Shown: in pieces, positions 8,139 to 16,988 of the stretch
Numbering within the stretch: the stretch's first letter is position 1
How the letters are laid out: each line of letters starts with the position of its first letter
NCBI RefSeq assembly: GCF_015351595.1
Contig: NZ_JADKPT010000015.1
Coordinates: 48,480-112,479 of the forward strand
Direction: 5' to 3'
Source of the DNA: Flavobacterium sp. LC2016-12
Lineage (GTDB): Bacteria; Bacteroidota; Bacteroidia; Flavobacteriales; Flavobacteriaceae
Length of the DNA: 64,000 nucleotides
Program-made: the position numbers and the translations under genes
Notes under the pieces: model-generated
The model's input: the letters and a program-made list of their open reading frames with translations, nothing else
Database searches by the model: none
What the model was told of the DNA's origin: nothing

Positions 8139-8883
8139 TATGCTGTATTGATTGTGTTAGTATTTTATAAATATTTTTTTGATTTTCATTGGTTAAATAC
8201 TCTAAATGAGCCTCAATTGTACTCGAATCATTGCGTTTTGCAGGTCCGGTTTGGGCATCAATTGGCTCTAAAGTTTTTATTTTTTCGGCAGTTTCCTGAA
8301 TCAGCGGTTTTAAAATATCGAATGAAACCTGATTTTCTTCGCAAATTTCCTGGCCAATTTGATATAAATGATTCGTGAAATTGTTTACAAAGACAGCTGC
8401 AACGTGCAATGCCTTACGCTGCTCTGAATTAATTGGAAAAACAGCTTTTGAAATGCTTTTTGCAACGGTTTCCAAAACACGAAAATCAAATGTATTATCG
8501 GCTTCCAGACATATCGGAATTATCGAAAAATCAATTTCTTTATTCTTAGAAAAAGTCTGGAGCGGATAAAAAACGCCTTTACGATTTTTATCATCTAAAG
8601 TTTCAATAGAAGCAGTTCCTGAAGTATGAACCACAAGTTGGTTGTTAAAAGGTAATTGTTGTGAGACTTCTGCAATGGCGTTATCTGTAACTGCGATAAT
8701 GTAAAGATCAGCTTCTTTTAGATTCTCATAATTGCTAACAATTTTATCGAATTCAATAAGAGAACTCAATTTTTCCTTTTTTCGCGAAAATACCTGTGCA
8801 ATTTCTACAGCTTCACTTTTAGAGAAAGCTTTTATCAAATGCTGCGCAACATTTCCGGAACCAATTATTGTTATTTGAATCAT
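8122..8883 (-). CDS. Rossmann-fold DUF2520 protein
   Basis: The 253-residue protein starts with a dinucleotide-binding motif (GSGNVAQHL from residue 8). It then shows the NADP-oxidoreductase-like pattern found in DUF2520 proteins, with VVHTSGTASIETL and GVFYPLQTF in the N-terminal domain and an all-helical C-terminal domain (HVAAVFVNNFTNHL). Its reaction is unknown. It is the first gene of the DUF2520-kdsC-prenyltransferase-maf run and overlaps kdsC by 17 bp. A TAATTTTG box sits only about 5 bp before its start, so its transcript might have almost no leader. Confidence 0.85.
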   Translation of the reverse strand: MIQITIIGSGNVAQHLIKAFSKSEAVEIAQVFSRKKEKLSSLIEFDKIVSNYENLKEADLYIIAVTDNAIAEVSQQLPFNNQLVVHTSGTASIETLDDKNRKGVFYPLQTFSKNKEIDFSIIPICLEADNTFDFRVLETVAKSISKAVFPINSEQRKALHVAAVFVNNFTNHLYQIGQEICEENQVSFDILKPLIQETAEKIKTLEPIDAQTGPAKRNDSSTIEAHLEYLTNENQKNIYKILTQSIQHNGKKL

Positions 8884-8980
8884 ATGGCAAAATTAAGATT
8901 ATTTTTTAAAGTATATTGGTTTTGTCTCGTTAGTCTTTCGTTTAAAAGTGACCTGATTGCCTTAATTTTTATACAAAAGA

Positions 8981-9017
8981 AAAACCCGTTACTTAACTAA
9001 TTATAAGTAACGGGGTT
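8981..9017 (-). terminator. Terminator of the GH28 gene
   Basis: A 10-bp stem (CCCGTTACTT and complement at 8985-8994 and 9005-9014) is followed on the minus strand by TTTTTCTTTT. It lies about 20 bp after the stop of the gene at 9037. Confidence 0.75.
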
Positions 9018-9036
9018 ATTCTGAATTTTAGTGCAT

Positions 9037-10725
9037 TTAAAGTTTTACTGTTCCTTTTGAAACATTTTCACTAATTGTGGTTTTGGTAGCAAAATCTGTT
9101 TTTTTGGAAGAAATTAATTCAATATTTTTACTCGCAGCACCATCAATTGTAACTGCTTTTGAAGAAGTTGAATTGAATTCAACGTCTTTCAAAATGATAT
9201 TTTTACCATTATAAATTTCAAATATTGACGGGTTTTGGATATCTAATTTCGCGTTTGTAATTTTAATTCCGCTGGCATCAATTATAGAAAAACCTTTTTC
9301 AGCTGAAATAACTAAATTAGAAAGTTCTATATTTTGAAGGTTCATTTCAGGTAAACCTTGTAAAAACACAGCCTGTTGCGCCCCTTTAATCGTAATGTTT
9401 TTGATTAAAATATTTTTAAACTGAGGTGTTTCTTCGTTTACCGGAACAACTTTGTTATTGGTTTTAGTTCCGCCTTCAGCCAACGTTTCTGCAATAGATT
9501 TCCCTCCATAATAAAGATCGAAAGAAATCGCCTGTGATGGAATATCGGTCATATAGATATCTGAAATAAAGATGTTTTCAACGATTCCGCCGCGTCCGCG
9601 AGTACTTTTAAAACGCAGACCGACATCAGTTCCCATAAAAGTACAGTTTGAAACATGCAGGTTTTTTACGCCGCCTGACATTTCGCTTCCTACAGTTACG
9701 CCACCGTGACCGTGATATACGATATTGTTTTTTACGATAATGTTCTCGCACGGAATACCTCTTTCACGACCATCTTTGTCTTTTCCTGATTTTATACAAA
9801 TCGCGTCATCGCCAACATCAAAATTTGAGTTTTCTACCAATACATTTTTGCACGACTCGACGTCAATACCATCACCATTTTGAGAATACCAAGGATTTCT
9901 AACCGTAATGTTACGAACTATTAAGTCTTCAATCATTAGAGGATGAATATTCCAGGCTGGTGAATTTTGAAAAACAGGTCCGTCGAAAAGTACTCTTTTG
10001 CTATTTTGAATACTTACCAGTACTGGACGCAGAAAATCATGAATAGCTTCAAAATCTTCTTTGGTTTTTAAATCAAGACGCACATTTTGATCCGCTCCAA
10101 CAGTTGCTTTTTTAAAGGTTTCAGACGGATACCAGGTATCTTTTTTTTCATTTAGAACTCCACCAGATGCAACAAGTTCTTTCCATTGACTCTCGGTTAA
10201 TTTATTCTTTTTGACTTGTCTCCAGGCGTCTCCTGAGCCATCCCAGACACCATTTCCGGTAAAAGCAACGTTCTCAAGGTTTTTGCCATAAATAGGAGAG
10301 ATACAACGCCACGTATTAAGACCTTCAAAGCTGGTTTGAATAAGTGGATATAAATTTTTATCTGTTGAAAACTTAATTAATGCACCTGTTTCTGCATGCA
10401 ATTCGATATTGCTTTTTAAAATAATTGGGCCGGTAAGCCAGATTCCCGGAGGTATTATTACTTTTCCACCACCTTTTTTTGAAACCGCATCTATGGCATC
10501 GGCAAAAGCCTTGGTATTTAAAACAGAACCTCTATTGACAGCTCCAAAATCTTTTAAGTTTACGGTATTGTTTGGAATCTTAGGCTCCTGAATTTTTGAC
10601 ATCTTAAATTCAATGTTGACGTAGGAATCATAGGACTTTGAATTTTGGGCACTTGTGTAATTTGACACGCCTGAGAGTAGCATTACCAGAGCAAAATAGA
10701 ATAGATTAAGTGGTTTCGTTTTCAT
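9037..10725 (-). CDS. Secreted GH28 glycoside hydrolase (polygalacturonase family)
   Basis: GH28 enzymes hydrolyse galacturonan or rhamnogalacturonan bonds in pectin by inversion. The ATG at 10725 is chosen because it directly precedes a signal peptide (MKTKPLNLFYFALVMLLSGV ... TSAQ); the frame extends further up only with a TTG. The product is 562 residues. The catalytic set is complete: NGDGID (283-288), GDDAICIKSG (305-314), GHGG (339-342) and RFK (371-373), on a parallel beta-helix with many IKNITI/VENSNF-type coils. The C-terminal 120 residues continue the helix. No SusC/SusD pair adjoins it, so it is a lone enzyme; a LacI-type palindrome lies about 110 bp upstream. Confidence 0.92.
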   Translation of the reverse strand: MKTKPLNLFYFALVMLLSGVSNYTSAQNSKSYDSYVNIEFKMSKIQEPKIPNNTVNLKDFGAVNRGSVLNTKAFADAIDAVSKKGGGKVIIPPGIWLTGPIILKSNIELHAETGALIKFSTDKNLYPLIQTSFEGLNTWRCISPIYGKNLENVAFTGNGVWDGSGDAWRQVKKNKLTESQWKELVASGGVLNEKKDTWYPSETFKKATVGADQNVRLDLKTKEDFEAIHDFLRPVLVSIQNSKRVLFDGPVFQNSPAWNIHPLMIEDLIVRNITVRNPWYSQNGDGIDVESCKNVLVENSNFDVGDDAICIKSGKDKDGRERGIPCENIIVKNNIVYHGHGGVTVGSEMSGGVKNLHVSNCTFMGTDVGLRFKSTRGRGGIVENIFISDIYMTDIPSQAISFDLYYGGKSIAETLAEGGTKTNNKVVPVNEETPQFKNILIKNITIKGAQQAVFLQGLPEMNLQNIELSNLVISAEKGFSIIDASGIKITNAKLDIQNPSIFEIYNGKNIILKDVEFNSTSSKAVTIDGAASKNIELISSKKTDFATKTTISENVSKGTVKL

Positions 10726-10834
10726 GTTTTTGTAATTATATGAAGTTTGGTTTGTTAGCAGATACAATTCTTGTTAAAGTGTTTAATTTTTAAGGAAAAT
10801 AAAAAAATAGCTTTATTTTATAAAAAACTAATAA

Positions 10835-10848
10835 TGTAATCGATTACA
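10835..10848. promoter_or_regulatory. LacI-type operator palindrome TGTAATCGATTACA
   Basis: This perfect 14-bp palindrome with a central CG fits operators of LacI/GalR-family regulators. It lies 110 bp upstream of the GH28 start and about 180 bp before ccsBA, so it more likely controls the GH28 gene. No LacI-type gene is in the window. Confidence 0.5.
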
Positions 10849-10990
10849 CAAATCTAATAAAAAATATTAATTCTATAATATAAAATTCCATCCAATTTAG
10901 TTGTCGTTTGTTAATGAAATTTAAAAGCAGCACTATTCTTTTTTGGTTTTTATTAACAAAACACAAATATTAGAACTCAACATTTTTAAG

Positions 10991-10998
10991 TACTTTTG
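10991..10998 (+). promoter_or_regulatory. -7 box TACTTTTG of the cytochrome c synthase gene
   Basis: TACTTTTG fits TAnnTTTG and ends 31 bp before the ATG at 11030. It would exclude the longer TTG-initiated frame starting at 10943. Confidence 0.45.
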
Positions 10999-11029
10999 TG
11001 GCACTTTTATACAATGTAATTCCTCAGAA

Positions 11030-14000
11030 ATGGATAAAAAAATATTCTCTTTTTTGTTTTCTACACGATTAATGGCCGTTCTTTTTTTAACATTTGCAAT
11101 CGCAATGGGTATTGGAACTTTTATCGAAAGTAAGTACAATACTGACACAGCCAGAATTTTAATTTACAATACCTGGTGGTTCGAGGCAATAATGGTCTTT
11201 TTTATGATCAACTTTTTCGGAAACATCAAACGTTACCAATTATTAAGAAAGGAAAAATGGGCAACTTTATTACTGCATATTGCCTTTATTTTTATTCTTT
11301 TAGGAGCCTTTATTACGCGTTATATTAGTTATGAAGGTGTAATGCCGATTCGCGAAGGAGCAGCGGAAAACCAAATCCTTTCTGAAAAAACATTCTTAAC
11401 TGTTTTTGCCGATGGTGAATATAAAGGAGAAATGAAACGCAGGGTTTTTGAAAAGAATCTTTTACTGTCTCCAGTTACTAATAATGACTTTAGTCTTTCA
11501 GGAAAATTTGATGAGACGCCTTTTGAAGTTTCCTATTCAAATTATATTTTGGGAGCTAAAGAAATGGTTAAACCAAATCCTAACGGTACTTTATATATTA
11601 AATTGGTTGAAGCCGGAGCTGGCGGGCGTGAAGAACATTTCTTAAAAGAGGGAGAGGTTCAAAATATTCACAACGTTTTATTTGCTTTGAATAAACCAAC
11701 AGATGGAGCGATTAATATTAATACTAAAGGAGAAAAATATACAATTCAGACGCCATTTGAAGGAGAATTTATGCGAATGGCTGATAAATTTAAAGGAAGT
11801 GTAACAAAAGATAATGTACAGCCGTTAATGATGCGTTCTCTTTACAGTATCGGAGATATTCGAATCGTTTTCCCGGATCCTGCTGTTAAAGGAGTTATAG
11901 CTTATGAATCAAATAATGATTTTAAAGCAAAAAATCATAACGATGCTTTAATTGTAAAGTTAAAAGCAGATGGGCAGGAAAAAGAAATTACGCTTTTGGG
12001 TTCTAAAGGTAAAATTGGGGAACCAAAATCAATTAAAATTGGTAAGATTGACTACACTTTATTCTACGGAAGTAAGGCATATATTACGCCTTTCAAAATT
12101 AGACTGAATGATTTTATCGCTACAAAATATCCGGGAACGGAAAAAAGTTATTCTGCTTTTGAAAGTAAAGTAACCGTTCAGGATTCATCTGAAACTTTTG
12201 ACGCCCGCATTTATATGAATCATGTTTTAGATCATAAGGGATATCGTTTTTTTCAATCAGGATTTGATCCGGATGAAAAAGGAACCATTTTATCTGTAAA
12301 CCATGATTTTTGGGGAACTTCAATAACTTATTTAGGCTATTTTATGTTATTCTTCGGTTTAATGGCGATTATGTTTACAAAAGGTTCTCGTTTTACAGAT
12401 TTAAAAAGAAAATTGGAGAAAGTAAAAGAGAAAAAAGAAAAGTTAATTACTATTTTGGTTTTAATGATCGGTCTAAGTGGTTTTGCTCAGGCACCACACG
12501 TTCATACACCAGGACATGACCATAATCATACGGCAGATCCAAATGACCATGCCAATCATGTTACAGCACCGCCAAGTCAGAGACAATTAGATTCGTTATT
12601 ATCAATCTACAAAGCACCGGAAGCTCATGCTGCTAAATTTGGTCGTTTGATTATTCAGGATGCTGGTGGTAGAATGAAACCTATTAATACTTTTTCATCT
12701 GAATTGTTGAGAAAAGTAAGCCACGATGACAAGTATAACGGAATGAATTCTGATCAGGTATTTTTGTCAATGACACAGTATGCTCAGGTTTGGATTCAGA
12801 TTCCTATTATTTACATCAAACCAGAAAATGACAGTATTCGTAGAATTATCGGAATTGAAAAAGGAGCAAAATTTGCTCCCTTTGTAAAGTTCTTTGATGA
12901 AAACGGAAACTACAAACTTTCACCTTATTTAGATGCAGCTTACAAAGCAGCCAATCCAAATAGTTTTGAGAAAGATTTTATCGAAACAGATAAAAAAGTA
13001 AACTTGATGGAATCTGCATTGAGTGGTAGTATCTTAAAAATATTCCCAATTCCAAATGATCCAAACAACAAATGGATCTCTTATTTAGAAATTGATCATG
13101 CTGGTTTAAAAGGCATAGATGCCACTTATGTGAAGCAAATTCTTCCTCTGTATTTTAGTGCTTTAAACAATGGTTCGATTTCTAAAAACTTTAATACCGC
13201 TGATCAGTTGGTTGAAAGTATTAATGGTTTTCAGAAGAAATTTGGAAGTAAAGTTCGTCCAAGCGAAAAGAAAATTGACCTTGAAATCGCGTATAACAAA
13301 TACAATATTTTGCCAAAAATGTTTTATTGGTATTCGCTTGCAGGAATCTTTATGTTGATTTTTACACTTTTCAGTATTTTCTTTGACAAAAAGTTTTTAC
13401 GCATTACAGTAAATGGTTTCCACATTTTAATTGGATTAATATTCGCACTTCATACAGTAGCCCTAATCGCTCGTTGGTATATCTCAGGACACGCACCGTG
13501 GAGTAACGCTTATGAGGCAATTGTTTATGTAGCTTGGTCAACAATGTTCTTTGGATTGGCTTTTGACAGAAAATCAAAACTTACAGTGGCATCTGCAGCG
13601 TTTGTGACAGCGATGATTTTCATGGCATCAAACGCCAACTGGGTTGATCCTGAAATTGCAAATTTACAGCCTGTTTTGAATTCGTATTGGTTAATGATTC
13701 ACGTTGCCGTTATTGTGGCAAGTTACGGACCTACAGCACTTGGAATGATTTTAGGTTTTGTAGCCCTGATATTAATTTTCTTTACCAATGAGAAGAATAA
13801 AACGAAAATGGAACTAAACATCAAAGAAATCACCTATATCAACGAAATGTCAATTACAATTGGTTTGATTATGTTGACTATTGGTAACTTCTTAGGAGGA
13901 CAATGGGCGAATGAAAGCTGGGGACGTTACTGGGGATGGGATCCAAAAGAAACCTGGGCTTTGATCTCTATTATGGTTTATGCGTTTGTAATTCATGCTC

Positions 14001-14242
14001 GTTTTGTACCAGCTTTGAGAGGAAAATGGTTCTTTAACTTAATGACTATGTATGCTTTTGTTTCAATCTTGTTCACCTATTATGGAGTGAACTTTCACTT
14101 AGTTGGATTACACTCTTATGCAAGTGGAGAAGCGCATTCATTAAGCTGGATTTGGTATTCATTAGGAACAATAACTTTAATAGGAATTGTTACTTATCCA
14201 AAATACAGCAAATATTATAAAACTAAAAAAGTGAAAAAATAG
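11030..14242 (+). CDS. ccsBA: Cytochrome c biogenesis fusion protein CcsBA (ResB-CcsA)
   Basis: System II cytochrome c synthase exports heme and attaches it to apocytochrome CxxCH motifs. The 1070-residue protein is a fusion. Residues 1-480 are ResB/CcsB-like, with helices near 10-30, 46-66, 72-92 and 440-465. Residues from about 790 are CcsA, with helices and the tryptophan-rich WGRYWGWDPKETW heme-handling motif around 963-975. Between them lies a long periplasmic segment that starts with a signal-peptide-like stretch (ILVLMIGLSGFAQ) and a His-rich run (HVHTPGHDHNH) at about 488-512. The ATG at 11030 is chosen because it follows a TAnnTTTG box and gives the family-typical FSFLFSTRLMAVLF start. 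Confidence 0.93.
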   Translation: MDKKIFSFLFSTRLMAVLFLTFAIAMGIGTFIESKYNTDTARILIYNTWWFEAIMVFFMINFFGNIKRYQLLRKEKWATLLLHIAFIFILLGAFITRYISYEGVMPIREGAAENQILSEKTFLTVFADGEYKGEMKRRVFEKNLLLSPVTNNDFSLSGKFDETPFEVSYSNYILGAKEMVKPNPNGTLYIKLVEAGAGGREEHFLKEGEVQNIHNVLFALNKPTDGAININTKGEKYTIQTPFEGEFMRMADKFKGSVTKDNVQPLMMRSLYSIGDIRIVFPDPAVKGVIAYESNNDFKAKNHNDALIVKLKADGQEKEITLLGSKGKIGEPKSIKIGKIDYTLFYGSKAYITPFKIRLNDFIATKYPGTEKSYSAFESKVTVQDSSETFDARIYMNHVLDHKGYRFFQSGFDPDEKGTILSVNHDFWGTSITYLGYFMLFFGLMAIMFTKGSRFTDLKRKLEKVKEKKEKLITILVLMIGLSGFAQAPHVHTPGHDHNHTADPNDHANHVTAPPSQRQLDSLLSIYKAPEAHAAKFGRLIIQDAGGRMKPINTFSSELLRKVSHDDKYNGMNSDQVFLSMTQYAQVWIQIPIIYIKPENDSIRRIIGIEKGAKFAPFVKFFDENGNYKLSPYLDAAYKAANPNSFEKDFIETDKKVNLMESALSGSILKIFPIPNDPNNKWISYLEIDHAGLKGIDATYVKQILPLYFSALNNGSISKNFNTADQLVESINGFQKKFGSKVRPSEKKIDLEIAYNKYNILPKMFYWYSLAGIFMLIFTLFSIFFDKKFLRITVNGFHILIGLIFALHTVALIARWYISGHAPWSNAYEAIVYVAWSTMFFGLAFDRKSKLTVASAAFVTAMIFMASNANWVDPEIANLQPVLNSYWLMIHVAVIVASYGPTALGMILGFVALILIFFTNEKNKTKMELNIKEITYINEMSITIGLIMLTIGNFLGGQWANESWGRYWGWDPKETWALISIMVYAFVIHARFVPALRGKWFFNLMTMYAFVSILFTYYGVNFHLVGLHSYASGEAHSLSWIWYSLGTITLIGIVTYPKYSKYYKTKKVKK

Positions 14243-14262
14243 ATAATTATAAAATGTAATTA

Positions 14263-14315
14263 TTAATTCATAAAAAAAGGTTCAACGTAATGTTGAACCT
14301 TTTTTTATGAATTAA
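14263..14315. terminator. Bidirectional terminator between ccsBA and acr3
   Basis: The arms GGTTCAAC and GTTGAACC around a GTAAT loop extend through A/T runs to a perfect palindrome of about 24 bp per arm. T runs on both strands suit the convergent genes. Confidence 0.9.
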
Positions 14316-14362
14316 TTTTTGCTAAGCTTATTTTGGCTTGAGGAAAGATAACCTTTGAATGT

Positions 14363-15424
14363 TTAAGAGAAATATTTTTTTCTAAACCAAAAAGCAACAT
14401 TTACTAAAGCTATTAAAGCAGGAACCTCTACTAAGGGGCCTATAACGCCTGCAAAGGCCTGACCGCTATTTATACCAAATACCCCAATGGCTACTGCGAT
14501 TGCAAGTTCAAAATTATTGCCAGTCGCCGTAAAAGCAATTGCGGTACTTTTTGAATAATCAGCTCCAAAATATTTTCCAATAAAGAAACTAACTAGAAAC
14601 ATAATGACAAAATAAAGTACCAGAGGAATTGCAATACGTATAACATCCATCGGAATCTGAACAATCAGTTCACCTTTCAGGCTAAACATAAGTACAATTG
14701 TGAAAAGCAGCGCAATCAAAGTAACAGGTGAGATGATGGGAATGTATTTATGCTGAAACCACTCTTCGCCTTTTAATTTTATAAGAACGTAACGGCTAAT
14801 AATTCCCAGCGCAAAAGGAATTCCTAAATAGATTCCGAGACTTTCCGCAATTTGCTTAATACTAATGTCGATTTCAAATCCAGAATAACCAAAATAAGGT
14901 GGTAATACGGTAATAAAAAGATAAGCATACAGACTATAAAGCAAAACCTGAAAAATACTATTTAAAGCAATTAACCCGGCGGCATATTCTCTGTTTCCAT
15001 CGGCGAGATCATTCCAAACGACAACCATAGCAATACAACGGGCTAATCCAATTAAAATTAGGCCCATCATATAATCGGGATATTCCTTTAAAAATAGCAA
15101 CGCTAAGACAAACATCAAAATAGGGCCGACAATCCAGTTTAAGAACAAAGAGGCTCCTAATATTTTTGTGTTCTTAAAAACGCTTCCCATTTGTTCATAC
15201 TTCACTTTCGCTAATGGCGGATACATCATCAATATTAGCCCAATAGCAAGAGGGATATTTGTTGTTCCAGTTGAGAATGAATTGATAAAAACGCCACTTG
15301 ACGGAATGAAATACCCAATCGAAATACCAATTGCCATCGCAAGGAAAATCCAAAGGGTTAAAAACCGATCAAGAAAACCAAGTTTTTTTCGTTCTGTAAC
15401 TGGGGCGCAATGATTTACTGACAT
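14363..15424 (-). CDS. ACR3-family arsenite efflux permease
   Basis: ACR3 exports arsenite from the cytoplasm, driven by the proton gradient. The 353-residue protein has ten hydrophobic segments and the family Cys in helix 4 (GLARCIAMVVVWND, C130), needed for arsenite transport in studied members. Other family stretches are FTATGNNFELAIAVAIGVFG and PLVEVPALI. It is the last gene of the ars operon, starting one base after the arsenate reductase stop codon, so the two are probably translationally coupled. Confidence 0.95.
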   Translation of the reverse strand: MSVNHCAPVTERKKLGFLDRFLTLWIFLAMAIGISIGYFIPSSGVFINSFSTGTTNIPLAIGLILMMYPPLAKVKYEQMGSVFKNTKILGASLFLNWIVGPILMFVLALLFLKEYPDYMMGLILIGLARCIAMVVVWNDLADGNREYAAGLIALNSIFQVLLYSLYAYLFITVLPPYFGYSGFEIDISIKQIAESLGIYLGIPFALGIISRYVLIKLKGEEWFQHKYIPIISPVTLIALLFTIVLMFSLKGELIVQIPMDVIRIAIPLVLYFVIMFLVSFFIGKYFGADYSKSTAIAFTATGNNFELAIAVAIGVFGINSGQAFAGVIGPLVEVPALIALVNVAFWFRKKYFS

Positions 15425-15425
15425 A

Positions 15426-16055
15426 TTATTTTTTTATTTCAGAAAAGACATAAAACATTTCGGTCGCGATTTGCAAGCTTCGTTCCTGATACTTTTCAGT
15501 TTGTAGGGGTGTGTTATCAAAAGCTTTTGGATCCTCAAAAGTAACCGGAATACGTTTTTCTGCTCCTATAATAAACGGGCAGCCTTCATCAGCTTGTGAG
15601 CAGGTCATAATAGCTGCAAAATCATCTTCGGGATTAAAATCATTATCATACTTTTTCGAAAATCCGATTACAGGATATTGTGTTGTTGCATATTTTATAG
15701 CATAAATGGGATTACTTCCCTCGGAAAGTACTTCTATAAGAAACCCTGATTCTTTAAGGGTTTCTACAACTTTTGGGAATAATGCCGTTGCTTCTGTTCC
15801 ACCGGAATAGCAAAAAACATTATTTATATCAAAATAATAAGCTGCCGTTTGTGCCCAAACCTGAGATAAATGACTACGTCTCGAGTTATGAGTACAAATA
15901 AAATTTAATCTGATCTCAAGATTTACGTTAAATTTTGACTGTATAAAATCAATCAGAGATTGTAATGTTTGTTTGCGATCTGCTGTAATATTTTGAAAAT
16001 CAAATAAAGAAACAATTTTATTTAATTCGGGGAATAAGGTATTTGAGTTTGACAT
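15426..16055 (-). CDS. Arsenate reductase, low-molecular-weight phosphatase type
   Basis: This enzyme reduces arsenate to arsenite for export by ACR3. The 209-residue protein has an N-terminal helical extension of about 45 residues, then the phosphatase loop C54-THNSR-R60 and the downstream MTCSQADEGCP with C152 and C159, which serve as extra redox cysteines in this family. It lies 15 bp after the DUF6428 gene and 1 bp before acr3. Thioredoxin is the likely reductant by family analogy. Confidence 0.9.
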   Translation of the reverse strand: MSNSNTLFPELNKIVSLFDFQNITADRKQTLQSLIDFIQSKFNVNLEIRLNFICTHNSRRSHLSQVWAQTAAYYFDINNVFCYSGGTEATALFPKVVETLKESGFLIEVLSEGSNPIYAIKYATTQYPVIGFSKKYDNDFNPEDDFAAIMTCSQADEGCPFIIGAEKRIPVTFEDPKAFDNTPLQTEKYQERSLQIATEMFYVFSEIKK

Positions 16056-16070
16056 TTTTTAAAGAATTAG

Positions 16071-16544
16071 TTAACAACAGCCCCCACCAGGTGTGCAAGA
16101 ATTATTAGTATCTGCATTTAACTGTGAAAGTTTAAATTTTGATTTTTCTGATGGAACTCCACATTGTTCCTGCGCTAAGCAAGCAGTATTTTTATTTATT
16201 AATTCGAAATCTTTTCCATTGAAATCCAAATCATACTTACCAATGGTGGTGTCCTGGTATTCCACTTCAATTTCAAAATCTTCTATTCCAAGAACTTTTT
16301 CAGAAAGTTCAATAATATGAATTAGTTTTTGTGGTTTTAAACGGTGTTCAAAATCATTGGCATCCCAAAGTTGGAAATTCACAACCGTTTCTTTTCTAAC
16401 GGTTCCACCGCAGTCAATAAAGTTTTTGGTAATTAAACCTACTTCGGTAACGTGAAAATGTTCCGGAACAAAGCTTCCGTTTGGCAATTGAAAATTTACT
16501 GTTTCAACAGTAGTAAGCAATTTTTTAATCTCTGAAAGTTTCAT
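16071..16544 (-). CDS. DUF6428-type protein of the ars operon, Cys-rich tail
   Basis: The 157-residue soluble protein has FHVTEVGLITKNFIDCGGTV in the N-terminal half, matching the family often found between arsR and the arsenate reductase in Bacteroidota. Its second half carries ACLAQEQCG and ends SCTPGGGCC, so seven Cys are present in all. It sits inside the ars operon with short gaps on both sides. No activity is known; the Cys clusters suggest binding of arsenite or another thiophilic metal, which is inference. Confidence 0.75.
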   Translation of the reverse strand: MKLSEIKKLLTTVETVNFQLPNGSFVPEHFHVTEVGLITKNFIDCGGTVRKETVVNFQLWDANDFEHRLKPQKLIHIIELSEKVLGIEDFEIEVEYQDTTIGKYDLDFNGKDFELINKNTACLAQEQCGVPSEKSKFKLSQLNADTNNSCTPGGGCC

Positions 16545-16562
16545 AATAATTTGATTTAATAA

Positions 16563-16895
16563 TTAACAACATTCCTTTTTATTTTTCTCAATATGAAGCG
16601 TGATAGTTTGAAAAAAGGATTTTATTTTTTCAAAACCAGCTTCGTTAATGCAGTAACAAATAGCGTTTCCATCAATATTTCCTTTAATTAATCCGGCATT
16701 CTTTAATTCCTTTAAATGCTGAGAAACTGTAGGTTGTGAAAGCGGTAATTCGTTGACTATATCTCCGCAGATACAAGTATTTACTTTAAGCAAATATTCA
16801 ATAATAGCAATTCGTGCGGGATGGCCTAAAGCTTTTGTTAAAGTAGCCAATTCGTTTTGATGATCTGTAAAGTGATCTGATTTAGATGCTCCCAT
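16563..16895 (-). CDS. arsR: ArsR/SmtB-family transcriptional repressor
   Basis: ArsR repressors leave DNA when arsenite binds cysteines. The ATG at 16895 gives a 110-residue protein of normal length; the longer frame would need a GTG. The winged helix is clear, with recognition helix LSQPTVSQHLKEL at 52-64. The CICGD motif (C41, C43) corresponds to the metal-binding ELCVCDL motif of classical ArsR, and further Cys occur at C80, C82 and the terminal CC. It is the first gene of arsR-DUF6428-reductase-acr3, and a palindromic operator candidate starts 13 bp before its start codon. Confidence 0.92.
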   Translation of the reverse strand: MGASKSDHFTDHQNELATLTKALGHPARIAIIEYLLKVNTCICGDIVNELPLSQPTVSQHLKELKNAGLIKGNIDGNAICYCINEAGFEKIKSFFQTITLHIEKNKKECC

Positions 16896-16907
16896 TGGTT
16901 TATATTT

Positions 16908-16927
16908 ATATTGCAATATTACGATAT
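16908..16927 (-). promoter_or_regulatory. Candidate ArsR operator
   Basis: The minus-strand sequence ATATCGTAATATTGCAATAT is an imperfect 20-bp palindrome with 8 of 10 base pairs matched per half. It contains the perfect ATATTGCAATAT. Its place just before arsR suits autorepression. Confidence 0.55.
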
Positions 16928-16988
16928 GTATTTTGTTAAAAAAAGAAAATAACACATTATTTTCTTTTTTTACTATTCTAACCCGTGC

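Noticed and set aside
10943..11029. Longer start of ccsBA at a TTG
   Set aside because: A TAnnTTTG box lies inside this stretch and the ATG at 11030 gives the family-typical N-terminus.
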